Assembly (NCBI GenBank): GCA_963759155.1
Contig: CAVWXX010000014.1
Location: 1-64,000, forward strand
Origin: SZUA-36 sp963759155
Lineage (GTDB): Bacteria > Pseudomonadota > Gammaproteobacteria > Xanthomonadales > SZUA-36
DNA: 64,000 nucleotides
Direction of reading: 5' to 3'
Shown here piece by piece: positions 35,137 through 43,039 of this stretch (its first letter is position 1; each line of letters starts with the position of its first letter). The translations under genes and the position numbers were made by a program. The notes under the pieces are model-generated. The model was not told the DNA's origin, did no database searches, and saw only the letters and a list, made by a program, of their open reading frames with translations.

Positions 35137-35201
35137 AACTAAATTTAACAGACCTGACAGTACAGCGTCTCAAGTGGGACGGAAAGCAAAGACAATGCTG
35201 A
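35130..35201 (+). pseudogene. N-terminal stub of a tyrosine integrase
   Basis: From the GTG at 35130 the frame reads VAKLNLTDLTVQRLKWDGKQ before a TGA at 35199. The MAKxxLTDxTVxxLK pattern is a common start of island-type tyrosine recombinases. Nothing of the catalytic domain follows. It sits 135 bases inside the left attachment copy, where an integrase gene would be expected. Confidence 0.5.
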
Positions 35202-35366
35202 GCGAAAAAGACGAGCAAAATGGACAATAAAACCTTCTTTTCACTATCGCCGCTAATCATCATTAATGCTTTTGGGCGACTCCGGCTATTCATCGAGTCG
35301 AAATTTACTCGAATTAAAGGCCGGATTAGGCGCTACAAGTGGCTGGTTCTGCCCTGGTCCGTATAT

Positions 35367-36653
35367 TCAAAAAACCACTCGTCCGCGGAGACCGAAAACC
35401 AGCAAGTTGTCTGTAGCCGGATCATTGGCAGGGTTAGCGACATACTGAATGCTGGGTGTGATCTGGAAAAAATCGGTCGGATCATAACGATAGAACACTT
35501 CCATGGTGTACTGGTCACGGGTGCTGCCCGGTGCGCGACCCCAATTCAGCCCGAGTCCAAGAAGATCTTTCCCGTAGCGTGTGTCGTAGCCGGTTCCGAA
35601 CCCGACCGAACGATCCAGCAAAGGACCTCCGCCATCGCTATACCCGGCACGAAAAAAAGGGCGCCAGTTACCAGCGCGAAAACTCGCTGCGAGAGCGACA
35701 CCTTGACCACCTTCGACTCCTGCTTCTTCACGGTCATCGACCTGCCAAACCGTCAACTGCACTGCCTGGTCATAGCGGTCTTCCCAATCAGGTGACCAGC
35801 CAATGGCCAGATGTTTGAAGGTTTCCCCGCTATCAAAAAGCTTCTGGGCGCTGTCAATCGGGTCTGATGGGTCGCCATTTGCGTTGGCAATACCGCCCAG
35901 AACGGCCCACTGTTCATTCATCCGCCACTGGATTGCCGCCCCCAAGCCTTGATCCGGTGCGGGAATCGTCGGTATTTCGAAAGCCAGGTTGCCAAATGCA
36001 TTCCAGGGGCTTGCGAGGCTGTTCACGTCCACGTAATCGGTAACATCGACCTGGCCGAGCACAAAACTCATGCGTCCGTCGAGGAGTCGCTGCCGCCAAT
36101 AGAGGTTGGTCAGAACCCAGCCGGCATTACTGTAGGTTGACGAGAGCAGGCCAGCATAACCGAGAGATGGCCCAAGTGCCTGGGGCGATATGCGATCTCC
36201 GATAGCCGAGCGGTTCTCGACTTTAAAAACCAGGGCGCCGTTGTTCGGCGTGCCCTGTCCTGTCGCCGTCCACGCCCCATAGAACCGGAACACATTGCCC
36301 AAGGCATCCGAGGGTGACTGGTCCGAGTTCGTATCGAGAAACTGCACCTGGTCATCAAGACCGAAAGAGAAACCGGTTCTGCTTTCAAGCTGGTCCTTCC
36401 AGGCATGAAAGCCCTCCAGTGCACCTTCGCTCTGGCGATCAGCAGTGGCTTCCAGGGTTCCTTCAACGCTGTTTGGCGTCGCAAAACCATGTCCGCCTAT
36501 GTCCTGCGACCAAACCTGGAAAGGCAAAGCACACAGCGCAAGCACCGCACATGCAGTTCCGGCCAAGCTCAAGCTCGCCTGAAACCGGTCCAGAAACAAT
36601 CCGGATAAGCCAATTGGGCAAACGGCCTTGTCGGGGCCATTGCCAATGACCAT
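35367..36653 (-). CDS. OprB-type carbohydrate-selective porin, island copy
   Basis: From the ATG at 36653 the product has a long but plausible signal region (FQASLSLAGTACAVLALCAL) ending near VWSQ. The barrel shows RTGFSFGLDDQVQFLDTNSD, DRISPQALGPSLGYAGLLSS, FVLGQVDVTDYVDVNSLASP, NAFGNLAFEIPTIPAPDQGL and a final GLRGRVVF with a C-terminal Phe. It begins 36 bases after the amidohydrolase stop on the same strand, so they are likely cotranscribed. Its substrate may thus be an acylated amino acid or a small amide rather than a sugar. The paralogue at 5173 is only distantly alike. Confidence 0.82.
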   Translation of the reverse strand: MVIGNGPDKAVCPIGLSGLFLDRFQASLSLAGTACAVLALCALPFQVWSQDIGGHGFATPNSVEGTLEATADRQSEGALEGFHAWKDQLESRTGFSFGLDDQVQFLDTNSDQSPSDALGNVFRFYGAWTATGQGTPNNGALVFKVENRSAIGDRISPQALGPSLGYAGLLSSTYSNAGWVLTNLYWRQRLLDGRMSFVLGQVDVTDYVDVNSLASPWNAFGNLAFEIPTIPAPDQGLGAAIQWRMNEQWAVLGGIANANGDPSDPIDSAQKLFDSGETFKHLAIGWSPDWEDRYDQAVQLTVWQVDDREEAGVEGGQGVALAASFRAGNWRPFFRAGYSDGGGPLLDRSVGFGTGYDTRYGKDLLGLGLNWGRAPGSTRDQYTMEVFYRYDPTDFFQITPSIQYVANPANDPATDNLLVFGLRGRVVF

Positions 36654-36688
36654 TTGGTTCGGGGGTATCTGTCTCTTCAACGGCACGG

Positions 36689-38257
36689 TCAATTCGTTAC
36701 TATGCGCCTGATCGGCTGGCCCGGCGCGGCATCCGGAATCAGTTTGCCATCAGCGACCACCAACTCGCCGTTGACCAGCAGCGACTGCACACCTTCCGCC
36801 GGTTGGTTGGGCTTTTCGTAAGTCCCGACGTCACGGATCGTTGCGGGGTCGAAGACCACGATATCGGCATCCATACCAATCTGGATACGGCCCTTCTTTT
36901 TCATCTGGGGTACGAAGTCCTCAAGTGTCTGGGCAGGCATCAGGGCCATCTTGCGCAGGGCCTCCTGCATGCTCATCAAGCCACGTTCGCGGACGTGGGA
37001 GCGCAGTATCTTGGCAAAGGTCCCGTTTGAACGCGGGTGCGAGAAGGACCCTTCAGGCAATGGCCAGGCGTCTCCGGCGTAGTTTTCAATCTCGTTGTTC
37101 TGGTCCATAAACATCCAGAACATCTCGTCGGATTCGATCAGCACATCCGGGTGCAGTATGGAGGCATCGAGCAGCGCCAGGTCATCGGGGTTGCTCTCGT
37201 CCAGGAAGTGCCAAACAATGAATGTCCCGGGTTTATTCTCCTGGTAATCCGCCAACTGCTCTTCGGTCATGCGCTCCAACCCCAGCTGAAAACTATGGGC
37301 AGTGGAGCCCATGCGCTCGGGCCATCCCTCACCGCTGAACATGGCCGCTCCCACCACCGTGCTGGCGGCGCCCCAGGGATAAGCACCGACAGTGACAGGC
37401 ACCCCACGCTTTTTGGCACTCTCGATCAAGGGCAACGTGGAAAGGATATCTTTGAGCGAGGTGCTGTTGATGTGGCATACATGCATGTGCGCCCCGGTGA
37501 TCGCGGCATTGGCAATTACCTCCTGGACTGCCTCAAAAGAACTCTTGGGCTCCATGTTGCTGGCATAGCGCACATGGGTGAAGGTGGCGACATCGCGCAT
37601 CGCAGCCAGCTCGGCGAGGGCATAATACTCTTTGCGGCCATAGCCCGGGGCGTATCCGGCATTGATGCCTATGCCCAGGGCACCCTCATCGAGAGCCTGA
37701 TCCACGAGTTGCAGGATCTTCTCCTGTTGTTCCGGGGTAGCCACATCCATTTTCCAGTCGTTGCGCTTCTGCGCATCCTGGAAATACTCAACCGTGGCCT
37801 TGGGCTGGGTGTCAGTGAAGGTGGCGATACGAGCGTAGGTCCAACCTGCAGCAGAGCCATAATTGACCGGTAGCCGCTTCTTGCCTTGATCTTCATACCA
37901 GTCAGAAATCGGTAGCACACCTGATTCCAGTTCGAGCATCGTGGTGACACCCTGCATGGCCTGCATCCGGTAGTCACCGATGTTCTGGCCATGGGCATGG
38001 ATATCGATAAAACCCGGTGCTACCACGTGACCGTTGGCATCGATGGTCTCATCTCCGGTAATGAGCTCCTTGGTGATGGCAGCAATCTCGCCGTCCTTGA
38101 TACCGACGTTGGCGACGGCGTCATACATCGTCTCCGGGTCCATTACCCGGCCATTGAGTATAACCAGGTCGTAGTCGGCCGCCAGCACTGGCGTGACCAT
38201 CGTTAGGGCCAGGGTCATGAGACCAACAGCCATTCCGATTCGCTTAACTTCAATCAT
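36689..38257 (-). CDS. Secreted N-acyl-D-amino-acid deacylase-type amidohydrolase (A1)
   Basis: GGAGATTTGAA precedes the ATG. A Sec signal (MAVGLMTLALTMVTPVLA) exports it. The metal-dependent barrel starts DLVILNGRVMDPETMYDAVA, and the HxH pair is His87/His89 in GFIDIHAHGQ. HVRYASNMEP, HMHVCHINS and IESDEMFW supply further metal-ligand candidates. The C-terminal small domain ends DADIVVFDPATI. Such enzymes remove acyl groups from D-amino acids. It starts the porin operon. Two partial copies (42506-43001) derive from this gene. Confidence 0.88.
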   Translation of the reverse strand: MIEVKRIGMAVGLMTLALTMVTPVLAADYDLVILNGRVMDPETMYDAVANVGIKDGEIAAITKELITGDETIDANGHVVAPGFIDIHAHGQNIGDYRMQAMQGVTTMLELESGVLPISDWYEDQGKKRLPVNYGSAAGWTYARIATFTDTQPKATVEYFQDAQKRNDWKMDVATPEQQEKILQLVDQALDEGALGIGINAGYAPGYGRKEYYALAELAAMRDVATFTHVRYASNMEPKSSFEAVQEVIANAAITGAHMHVCHINSTSLKDILSTLPLIESAKKRGVPVTVGAYPWGAASTVVGAAMFSGEGWPERMGSTAHSFQLGLERMTEEQLADYQENKPGTFIVWHFLDESNPDDLALLDASILHPDVLIESDEMFWMFMDQNNEIENYAGDAWPLPEGSFSHPRSNGTFAKILRSHVRERGLMSMQEALRKMALMPAQTLEDFVPQMKKKGRIQIGMDADIVVFDPATIRDVGTYEKPNQPAEGVQSLLVNGELVVADGKLIPDAAPGQPIRRIVTN

Positions 38258-38299
38258 TTCAAATCTCCTTCATTCTGCTATCGCTGGAGCCATCAATCA

Positions 38300-38570
38300 T
38301 GGATTAATCTTCACTGTTCAGCATTTTTCCGGCACCGGCCTCGCTCCTGCATCGCTACAATACCGGTATCACCGAGATGTTTAGCAACCCAGTAACTGGC
38401 CTGTGAAATGGTGAACATCAGGGGCACACCCTGTTCGCGGGCCATGCGGAAAGTGCGGCCGCGCGTGCCCGAAGTTCTTGGGTGACCACGATACTCGCTC
38501 CAATCGGCATCCCAAGACAACAGATTGCCGTCATCGCCCACGCCAGCCATAGCATCACTGGCTAAAGACG
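38300..38570 (-). pseudogene. Truncated amidohydrolase copy with an internal deletion (B')
   Basis: It matches the 3' part of the B2 gene and its downstream flank (43010-43620): SLASDAMAGVGDDG, EYRGHPRTSGTRGRTF and GDTGIVAMQERGR. Roughly 290 bases between GGCACCGG and CCTCGCTCCTGC are missing, with ACCGG at both edges, so a microhomology deletion is likely. It lies between the A1 gene and B1 and repeats the downstream context of B2, as expected from a duplicated A-B unit. Confidence 0.8.
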
Positions 38571-40204
38571 GGGTTGTCTTCTTCGGCATGGATAACGGGT
38601 GGTACATTTATGGTGTGCTTACCTGTCCAACCGTTAACGTCAACTGGTTCAAAGCGTCCCTTTGCCTCTACGGGGAAGCGTATGGGTTGTCCTGGGAAAA
38701 CTTCCTCCACCTTAGAATTGCGGACAACAATAGTCCCATTTACAATGACATAGGGAATACCTACAGGTGGCAAACCATTTTCACCCACTTTGTAGGTAGA
38801 ACGTGGTTCTACATTTTCTGGGTCAAAAATAGTTATATCTGCGACCATGCCTACCTGCATACGGCCCCGTTCATCCATTGCTTTAAGTCCGGTAGCACCT
38901 AAATATTTCGCTGAAAGATAGGTAAGCTGACGTAGAGTAAACATCAATGGCACGCCTGCCTCTCGAGCTAAAGATAGAGTGGTAGAGTAAGTAGATGCGA
39001 CGCGCGGATGTCCAGCAAATTTCGTAACATCAGTCTCCCATGGCCAAACTTTTCCGTCTTTGTCAAAAGCAGGAAACGCATCAGAAGCTACAGTCATACC
39101 AGGTACTTTTATCCAATAAGGTAGCCACTCTTTACGTGCAGGAAAGAAAACGACAACAGACCTGCCGGGTTCATTTTTAGAAAAATCGAGAAATTCGTCC
39201 TTGGTTAGATACTTATCTAATATTGGATCATAGATGGTTTCTTCGTATTTATATCCATAATTGTCTTCCCAAATTTCCGGACGAAGGTAGTCAGCGGAAA
39301 TCCCGGTCTGACCCGCAGTAAAGGGATAGTACTCTCCCCACATATTGTGCCCTTGTGCTCTCGCCATTTGTAGTTTTTCTTGATGCTCCCACCATCCATA
39401 GTCGTTATCATGACACAACAAAAGTGGGGCTTTAAGTATGAGCGCATTGGCGAAAACCTCATCAAAACCTATCTGTGCTTCAGTAGGTGTCTCGGCACTG
39501 AGGTGAAGGCGGTTGTGTACAGCGGTAAGACGTCCGTAACGAGAGGCAACTCGTTGTGCTTCAAACTGCTCATAAGTTGTTAAACCTCGTGCCATATAAG
39601 CGGCGCCTACACCAATACCAATTGCCCCTTCTCTTAAACCATCATCTAGAGTTTTCATTATCTCGTTCATCTGATCCACATTACTGCGGGTAACAGACCA
39701 GCCCTGCGTACCGTCTTTTGCGGTCTTATTAATATAGCCAAGAAGATTTGTCAGATCTAACGGTTCATTATATTCGACCTCAGAATCGTGAACTAACATG
39801 CGGGCGCCAACATGGATGATACTTGAGCCATAGTTCACTTGCGCACCCCGTTTTGCCATGTTGTCATACCACTCACCAATCCGCGTGGCACCGTGTTCCA
39901 AATCCATGGCCGTAGTGATTCCATCAGCAACGCCTAACTTTGCGCCGAATAAATCTGTTGCGTGATAATGCGTGTCAATAAAGCCAGGTGATACGACATG
40001 ACCGGTCGCGTCAATGGTCTCGTCTCCGGTTATGGGCTCATTGGTGATGGCAACAATGCGGCCATCCTTGATAGCCACGTTGGCAATCGCATCAAACATC
40101 GTCTCGGGGTCGATCACACGGCCATTTAGAATGACGATGTCATTTGCAAAAGCCATATTGCTGCTTAATAAAACAGCAAGAAGTGGTATAGAAAAGCTAC
40201 GCAT
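38555..40204 (-). CDS. Secreted D-aminoacylase-type amidohydrolase (B1), mosaic gene
   Basis: AGGAGATTTAAAAA precedes the ATG. The signal is FSIPLLAVLLSSNMAFA. Metal motifs are GFIDTHYHATD (His79/His81), HNRLHLSAETPTE, LLLCHDNDYGWWEHQEKL and VASDAFPAF. The first roughly 70 codons and the upstream leader are almost identical to B2 (43040-44713), whereas the core is far more divergent and visibly more AT-rich. That indicates recombination between paralogues. The final residues (HAEEDNPVFSQ) are unlike B2. Expected role: periplasmic hydrolysis of N-acyl-D-amino acids or a related amide. Confidence 0.87.
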   Translation of the reverse strand: MRSFSIPLLAVLLSSNMAFANDIVILNGRVIDPETMFDAIANVAIKDGRIVAITNEPITGDETIDATGHVVSPGFIDTHYHATDLFGAKLGVADGITTAMDLEHGATRIGEWYDNMAKRGAQVNYGSSIIHVGARMLVHDSEVEYNEPLDLTNLLGYINKTAKDGTQGWSVTRSNVDQMNEIMKTLDDGLREGAIGIGVGAAYMARGLTTYEQFEAQRVASRYGRLTAVHNRLHLSAETPTEAQIGFDEVFANALILKAPLLLCHDNDYGWWEHQEKLQMARAQGHNMWGEYYPFTAGQTGISADYLRPEIWEDNYGYKYEETIYDPILDKYLTKDEFLDFSKNEPGRSVVVFFPARKEWLPYWIKVPGMTVASDAFPAFDKDGKVWPWETDVTKFAGHPRVASTYSTTLSLAREAGVPLMFTLRQLTYLSAKYLGATGLKAMDERGRMQVGMVADITIFDPENVEPRSTYKVGENGLPPVGIPYVIVNGTIVVRNSKVEEVFPGQPIRFPVEAKGRFEPVDVNGWTGKHTINVPPVIHAEEDNPVFSQ

Positions 40205-40269
40205 TTTTTAAATCTCCTATTAAATTTAATTACCCGTTAATGCAGTTGTTTGGGTTCAGGTATTGAGTC

Positions 40270-40382
40270 ATGATCGCAGTCGCTCCGCCTTTGATCCACC
40301 AGTCGATCTGTTCAATAAATCGCTGCAGGCGCTTCTGTAAAACGCCTGCAGACCGAGAGTCACTCGATGGTATTCTTGTAGA
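40270..40382. repeat. 113-bp segment duplicated at 47740-47851
   Basis: Both start ATGATCGCAGTCGCTCCGCC and end GATGGTATTCTTGTAGA, with one base change and a one-base indel plus few others. It holds the last seven codons of C1 (KIYKNTIE end), its hairpin and downstream flank. At 47.8 kb the copy follows a serine-hydrolase stub, so it marks a recombination breakpoint. Confidence 0.85.
40323..40351. terminator. 9-bp inverted repeat downstream of C1
   Basis: CTGCAGGCG and CGCCTGCAG form a perfect stem around an 11-base loop, nine bases beyond the C1 stop. On the reverse strand it would end the C1 message, though only a weak T-rich stretch follows. The same hairpin is copied at 47793-47821. Confidence 0.5.
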
Positions 40383-41691
40383 TCTTCCCGTCCTTCATGA
40401 TCAGGTCGAAGTTGGCCTCGGCGTCGCCGACGAGGTCAAGGTTTTCCAGCGGATTGCCGTCAACCAGGATCAGGTCGGCATAGGCGCCTTCAGCGATCAC
40501 GCCAAGCGGACCTTCCTGATAGGGATTGCGCGGACCGCTCATCATCAGCAGTTCTGCGTTGTCGGAAGTCGCCATCTTCAGTGCCTCGTACGGTGTGAAC
40601 CATTCCTTTAGCTTTGACAACATTTTTCCCTGTTTCGCTGCTGCAGACGGATCGAACAACATATCGGTGCCAAACGCTATTTTTACACCCATTTTTTTCG
40701 CTAATTTGTAATTTGCAGCAGTTCCATCTGTTACTTCGATAAACTTTGCCGTGCTGACAGGGTTATCGAATTTTAGCGCATCTTCGTCATTCAAGAGGGG
40801 TTGGGCGCTCAACCAAACTCCATTGTCTTTCATCATCTGTAATGTCTTTTTATCTTTAATCAAATTGCCGTGTTCGATAGATTTGATTCCTGCTCTTATT
40901 GCAGTTTGGATGGCGGCATCGGTAAAGATATGTGCCGCTACATAGGTATTCCAAGTCTTTGCAACATCAACAATCGCTTTCATCTCTTCAAAGGTGTACT
41001 CTTGTACATCCACAGGGTCATAAAGCGAGGTAACACCTCCACCACCAGCAATCTTGATCTGAGTGGCACCCATCCGCAGGTTTTCACGAGTGCGTTTGAC
41101 CACCTCAGGAACGCCGTCTGCCAATGCAAAAAGACCAACACGCTCCCAATAGGGCAGCAAGTCCACTGAATTGGATGGAACATCATTCTTCCCTCGAAAA
41201 TCAAAGTGCCCGCCAGTCTGGCTTATTGGAGGACCAGATATATACATACGTGGCCCGGGATGCGTGCCAGCATCAGCGAATTTCTTAACCGCAAATGGAT
41301 TACCACCCACATCACGAATGGTGGTAAAACCTCGCATTAGCGTTTCCTTTGCGCCCGTCATACCAATTATTGCTACTTCTGACATATCACCACTTGCCAT
41401 GATATTTACCGGCACATTCGCGTAGTAGCTATGCCAATGCACATCGATTAATCCAGGGATCATTGTACGCCCACCGCCGTCGATCACTCTGCCACCGGCC
41501 ACTGCCAGTGGCTCGGTCGAGATTGATGTGATCAGGTTGTCTGTGATCACGACATTGGCGTTTTCAATCAGGGCTTCATTGACGCCATCAAAGACGTTGA
41601 CATTGGTGAAAAGGATCGGGCCAGAGGCATCCTGTGCGGACGCAACGGCAGCAGAGACGATAAATGCAATGCTTATAAAAATTCTCTTCAT
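40360..41691 (-). CDS. Amidohydrolase, imidazolonepropionase/prolidase-like (C1)
   Basis: The signal IFISIAFIVSAAVASAQ exports it. The barrel begins ILFTNVNVFDGVNEALIENA, and the HxH pair is His85/His87 in IPGLIDVHWHSYY. GFTTIRDVGGNPF, TQIKIAGGGGVTSL with a putative carbamylated Lys, SIEHGNLI and FGTDMLFDP supply the usual metal residues. It ends ADLILVDGNPLENLDL. Related enzymes cleave Xaa-Pro or Xaa-Arg dipeptides or acylated amino acids. It is a paralogue of 49670-51031. The central part is more AT-rich than its two ends. The start region is duplicated in tandem (41668-41761). Confidence 0.88.
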   Translation of the reverse strand: MKRIFISIAFIVSAAVASAQDASGPILFTNVNVFDGVNEALIENANVVITDNLITSISTEPLAVAGGRVIDGGGRTMIPGLIDVHWHSYYANVPVNIMASGDMSEVAIIGMTGAKETLMRGFTTIRDVGGNPFAVKKFADAGTHPGPRMYISGPPISQTGGHFDFRGKNDVPSNSVDLLPYWERVGLFALADGVPEVVKRTRENLRMGATQIKIAGGGGVTSLYDPVDVQEYTFEEMKAIVDVAKTWNTYVAAHIFTDAAIQTAIRAGIKSIEHGNLIKDKKTLQMMKDNGVWLSAQPLLNDEDALKFDNPVSTAKFIEVTDGTAANYKLAKKMGVKIAFGTDMLFDPSAAAKQGKMLSKLKEWFTPYEALKMATSDNAELLMMSGPRNPYQEGPLGVIAEGAYADLILVDGNPLENLDLVGDAEANFDLIMKDGKIYKNTIE

Positions 41692-41761
41692 GTTTCTAAT
41701 CCTCGATTTGGTTGAATGCTTATAAAAATTCTCTTCATGTTACTAACCCTCGATTTGGTTG
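41668..41761. repeat. 47-bp tandem duplication over the C1 start
   Basis: The unit AATGCTTATAAAAATTCTCT to GATTTGGTTG occurs at 41668-41714 and 41715-41761 with two differences. It covers the first codons (KRIFISI) and the ribosome-binding region of C1, so a second start codon with its GAGG lies upstream, followed by a stop soon after. Confidence 0.85.
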
Positions 41762-42293
41762 CCGGCAGTGTGTTTCGGTCTTGAATCCCCCAGAAAAGCG
41801 AGTCTTTAGCAGACGGAACGTTGCCTGATCGATCCTGAGCAGGCTCTGCGAATTCACTACCTTCCAGGTGCGGTGTGCCGGTCATGAAACTTTGTCCCCA
41901 GGCCTCCACGGATACGGGCTCGAAACGGGGTTGATCCTCGGGGTCAAACTGGATCGGCTGGCACGGGAATCGGTCGAGAATCACGGTGTCGTCTTGCAAC
42001 ACGACCGTGCCGTTGACCAGCACCGCCTTCATGCCGGTGGCGGGAAGCGACCCTTGCGTGTAGGTCGAATTGTCGGTGAACTGCTCCGGGTGGAACACCA
42101 CGATGTCGGCAACCATACCTTCCTGGATGCGGCCTCGTTCCTGCATCGCCTTGAGCCCCATATCGCCAAGGTGCCTGGCGGCGTTGTAACTCAGAATTGA
42201 CATGATCTGCATGAGCGGAATATCGTTCTCGCGTGCGAGTCGCACACTGATGGCGCGTGCCGGGATTGTTTTAGTGAACGTCAAACTCATCAA
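41688..42293 (-). pseudogene. C-terminal fragment of a D-aminoacylase-type amidohydrolase (D')
   Basis: The frame holds ISVRLARENDIPLMQIMSIL, ARHLGDMGLKAMQERGRIQE and GMVADIVVFHPEQFTDNSTY, the final barrel strand and small domain of the B-type family. No N-terminal part or signal is present, and the first codons (MMSLTFTKTIP) look random. It is the last third of a gene not otherwise present intact, so it is a relic of a further paralogue. It follows the duplicated regulator-tail segment at 42419. Confidence 0.8.
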
Positions 42294-42418
42294 TTTCTCC
42301 AGGGGTCTATATCAATTCTGCTAAATGTATATCGTTACCATTAACTGTATGGGCCATCAATAAAGCCCAACGCAACGACGAGGCCGGAAGCACCTGTCGA
42401 ATCCGTTTTGAATTGCGA

Positions 42419-42553
42419 ACAGTCGTGAATCTCTGCAAGAGGGTTTACTAAATTAAGATAATGCAGTAGAAAAACAAGAACTTGATGAAAAGTTGATGAA
42501 GCCGCTTAAATGTAGAGATATTGCCAGCGCTCGTCTTCTTGCAGAACTGCCAG
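42419..42553. repeat. 135-bp segment duplicated at 55121-55255
   Basis: By eye 132 of 135 bases agree. It contains the last 15 codons (LAVLQEDERWQYLYI) of the winged-helix/TPR regulator at 55208 plus its downstream flank with the TTGATGAA direct repeat. Here it is joined to the 3' end of an A1-derived fragment, so a foreign C terminus is fused to amidohydrolase codons. Confidence 0.9.
42482..42500. promoter_or_regulatory. TTGATGAA direct repeat (11-bp period), copy 1
   Basis: TTGATGAA lies at 42482-42489 and 42493-42500. The 11-base spacing suits tandem binding by an OmpR/PhoB-type winged helix. It is part of the segment shared with 55121-55255 and would precede the D' fragment on the reverse strand. 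Confidence 0.4.
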
Positions 42554-43001
42554 GCGGCCATAGCCTGGGGCGTATCCGGCGTTGATGCCTATGCCCAAGG
42601 CACCCTCATCGAGAGCCTGATCCACGAGTTGCAGGATCTTCTCCTGTTGTTCCGGGGTAGCCACATCCATTTTCCAGTCGTTGCGCTTCTGCGCATCCTG
42701 GAAATACTCAACCGTGGCCTTGGGCATGGATATCGATAAAACCCGGTGCTACCACGTGACCGTTGGCATCGATGGTCTCATCTCCGGTAATGGCCTCCTT
42801 GGTGATGGCAGCAATCTCGCCGTCCTTGATACCGACGTTGGCGACGGCGTCATACATCGTCTCCGGGTCCATTACCCGGCCATTGAGTATAACCAGGTCG
42901 TAGTCGGCCGCCAGCACTGGCATGACCATCGTTAGGGCCAGGGTCATGAGACCAACAGCCATTCCGATTCGCATAACTTCAATCATTTCAAATCTCCGCA
43001 C
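42506..43001 (-). pseudogene. Broken copy of amidohydrolase A1 (A')
   Basis: The 5' part (from about 42984) matches A1 nearly base for base through MIEVMRIGMAVGLMTLALTM, ANGHVVAPGFIDIHA. It then jumps, with loss of about 190 bases, to PKATVEYFQDAQKRNDWKMD and GALGIGINAGYAPGYGR, and then into the regulator tail LAVLQEDERWQYLYI. The jump occurs at TGGGC, which is present at both edges in A1. The frame is broken and most of the catalytic domain is missing. Confidence 0.88.
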
Positions 43002-43039
43002 TCCTTCATTCTGCTATCGCTGGAGCCATCAATCATGGA

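Larger units (their letters stand above)
34756..35366. other. Spacer with operator, attachment site and integrase stub
   Basis: Apart from the palindrome (34799), the tRNA fragment (34951), the arm-like repeat (35121) and the integrase stub (35130), no gene is seen. From about 35200 to the porin stop at 35367 there is no recognisable coding. Confidence 0.5.

Noticed and set aside
37037..37873. Long forward frame across amidohydrolase A1
   Set aside because: Antisense shadow of a well-conserved enzyme; no start signal or domain.
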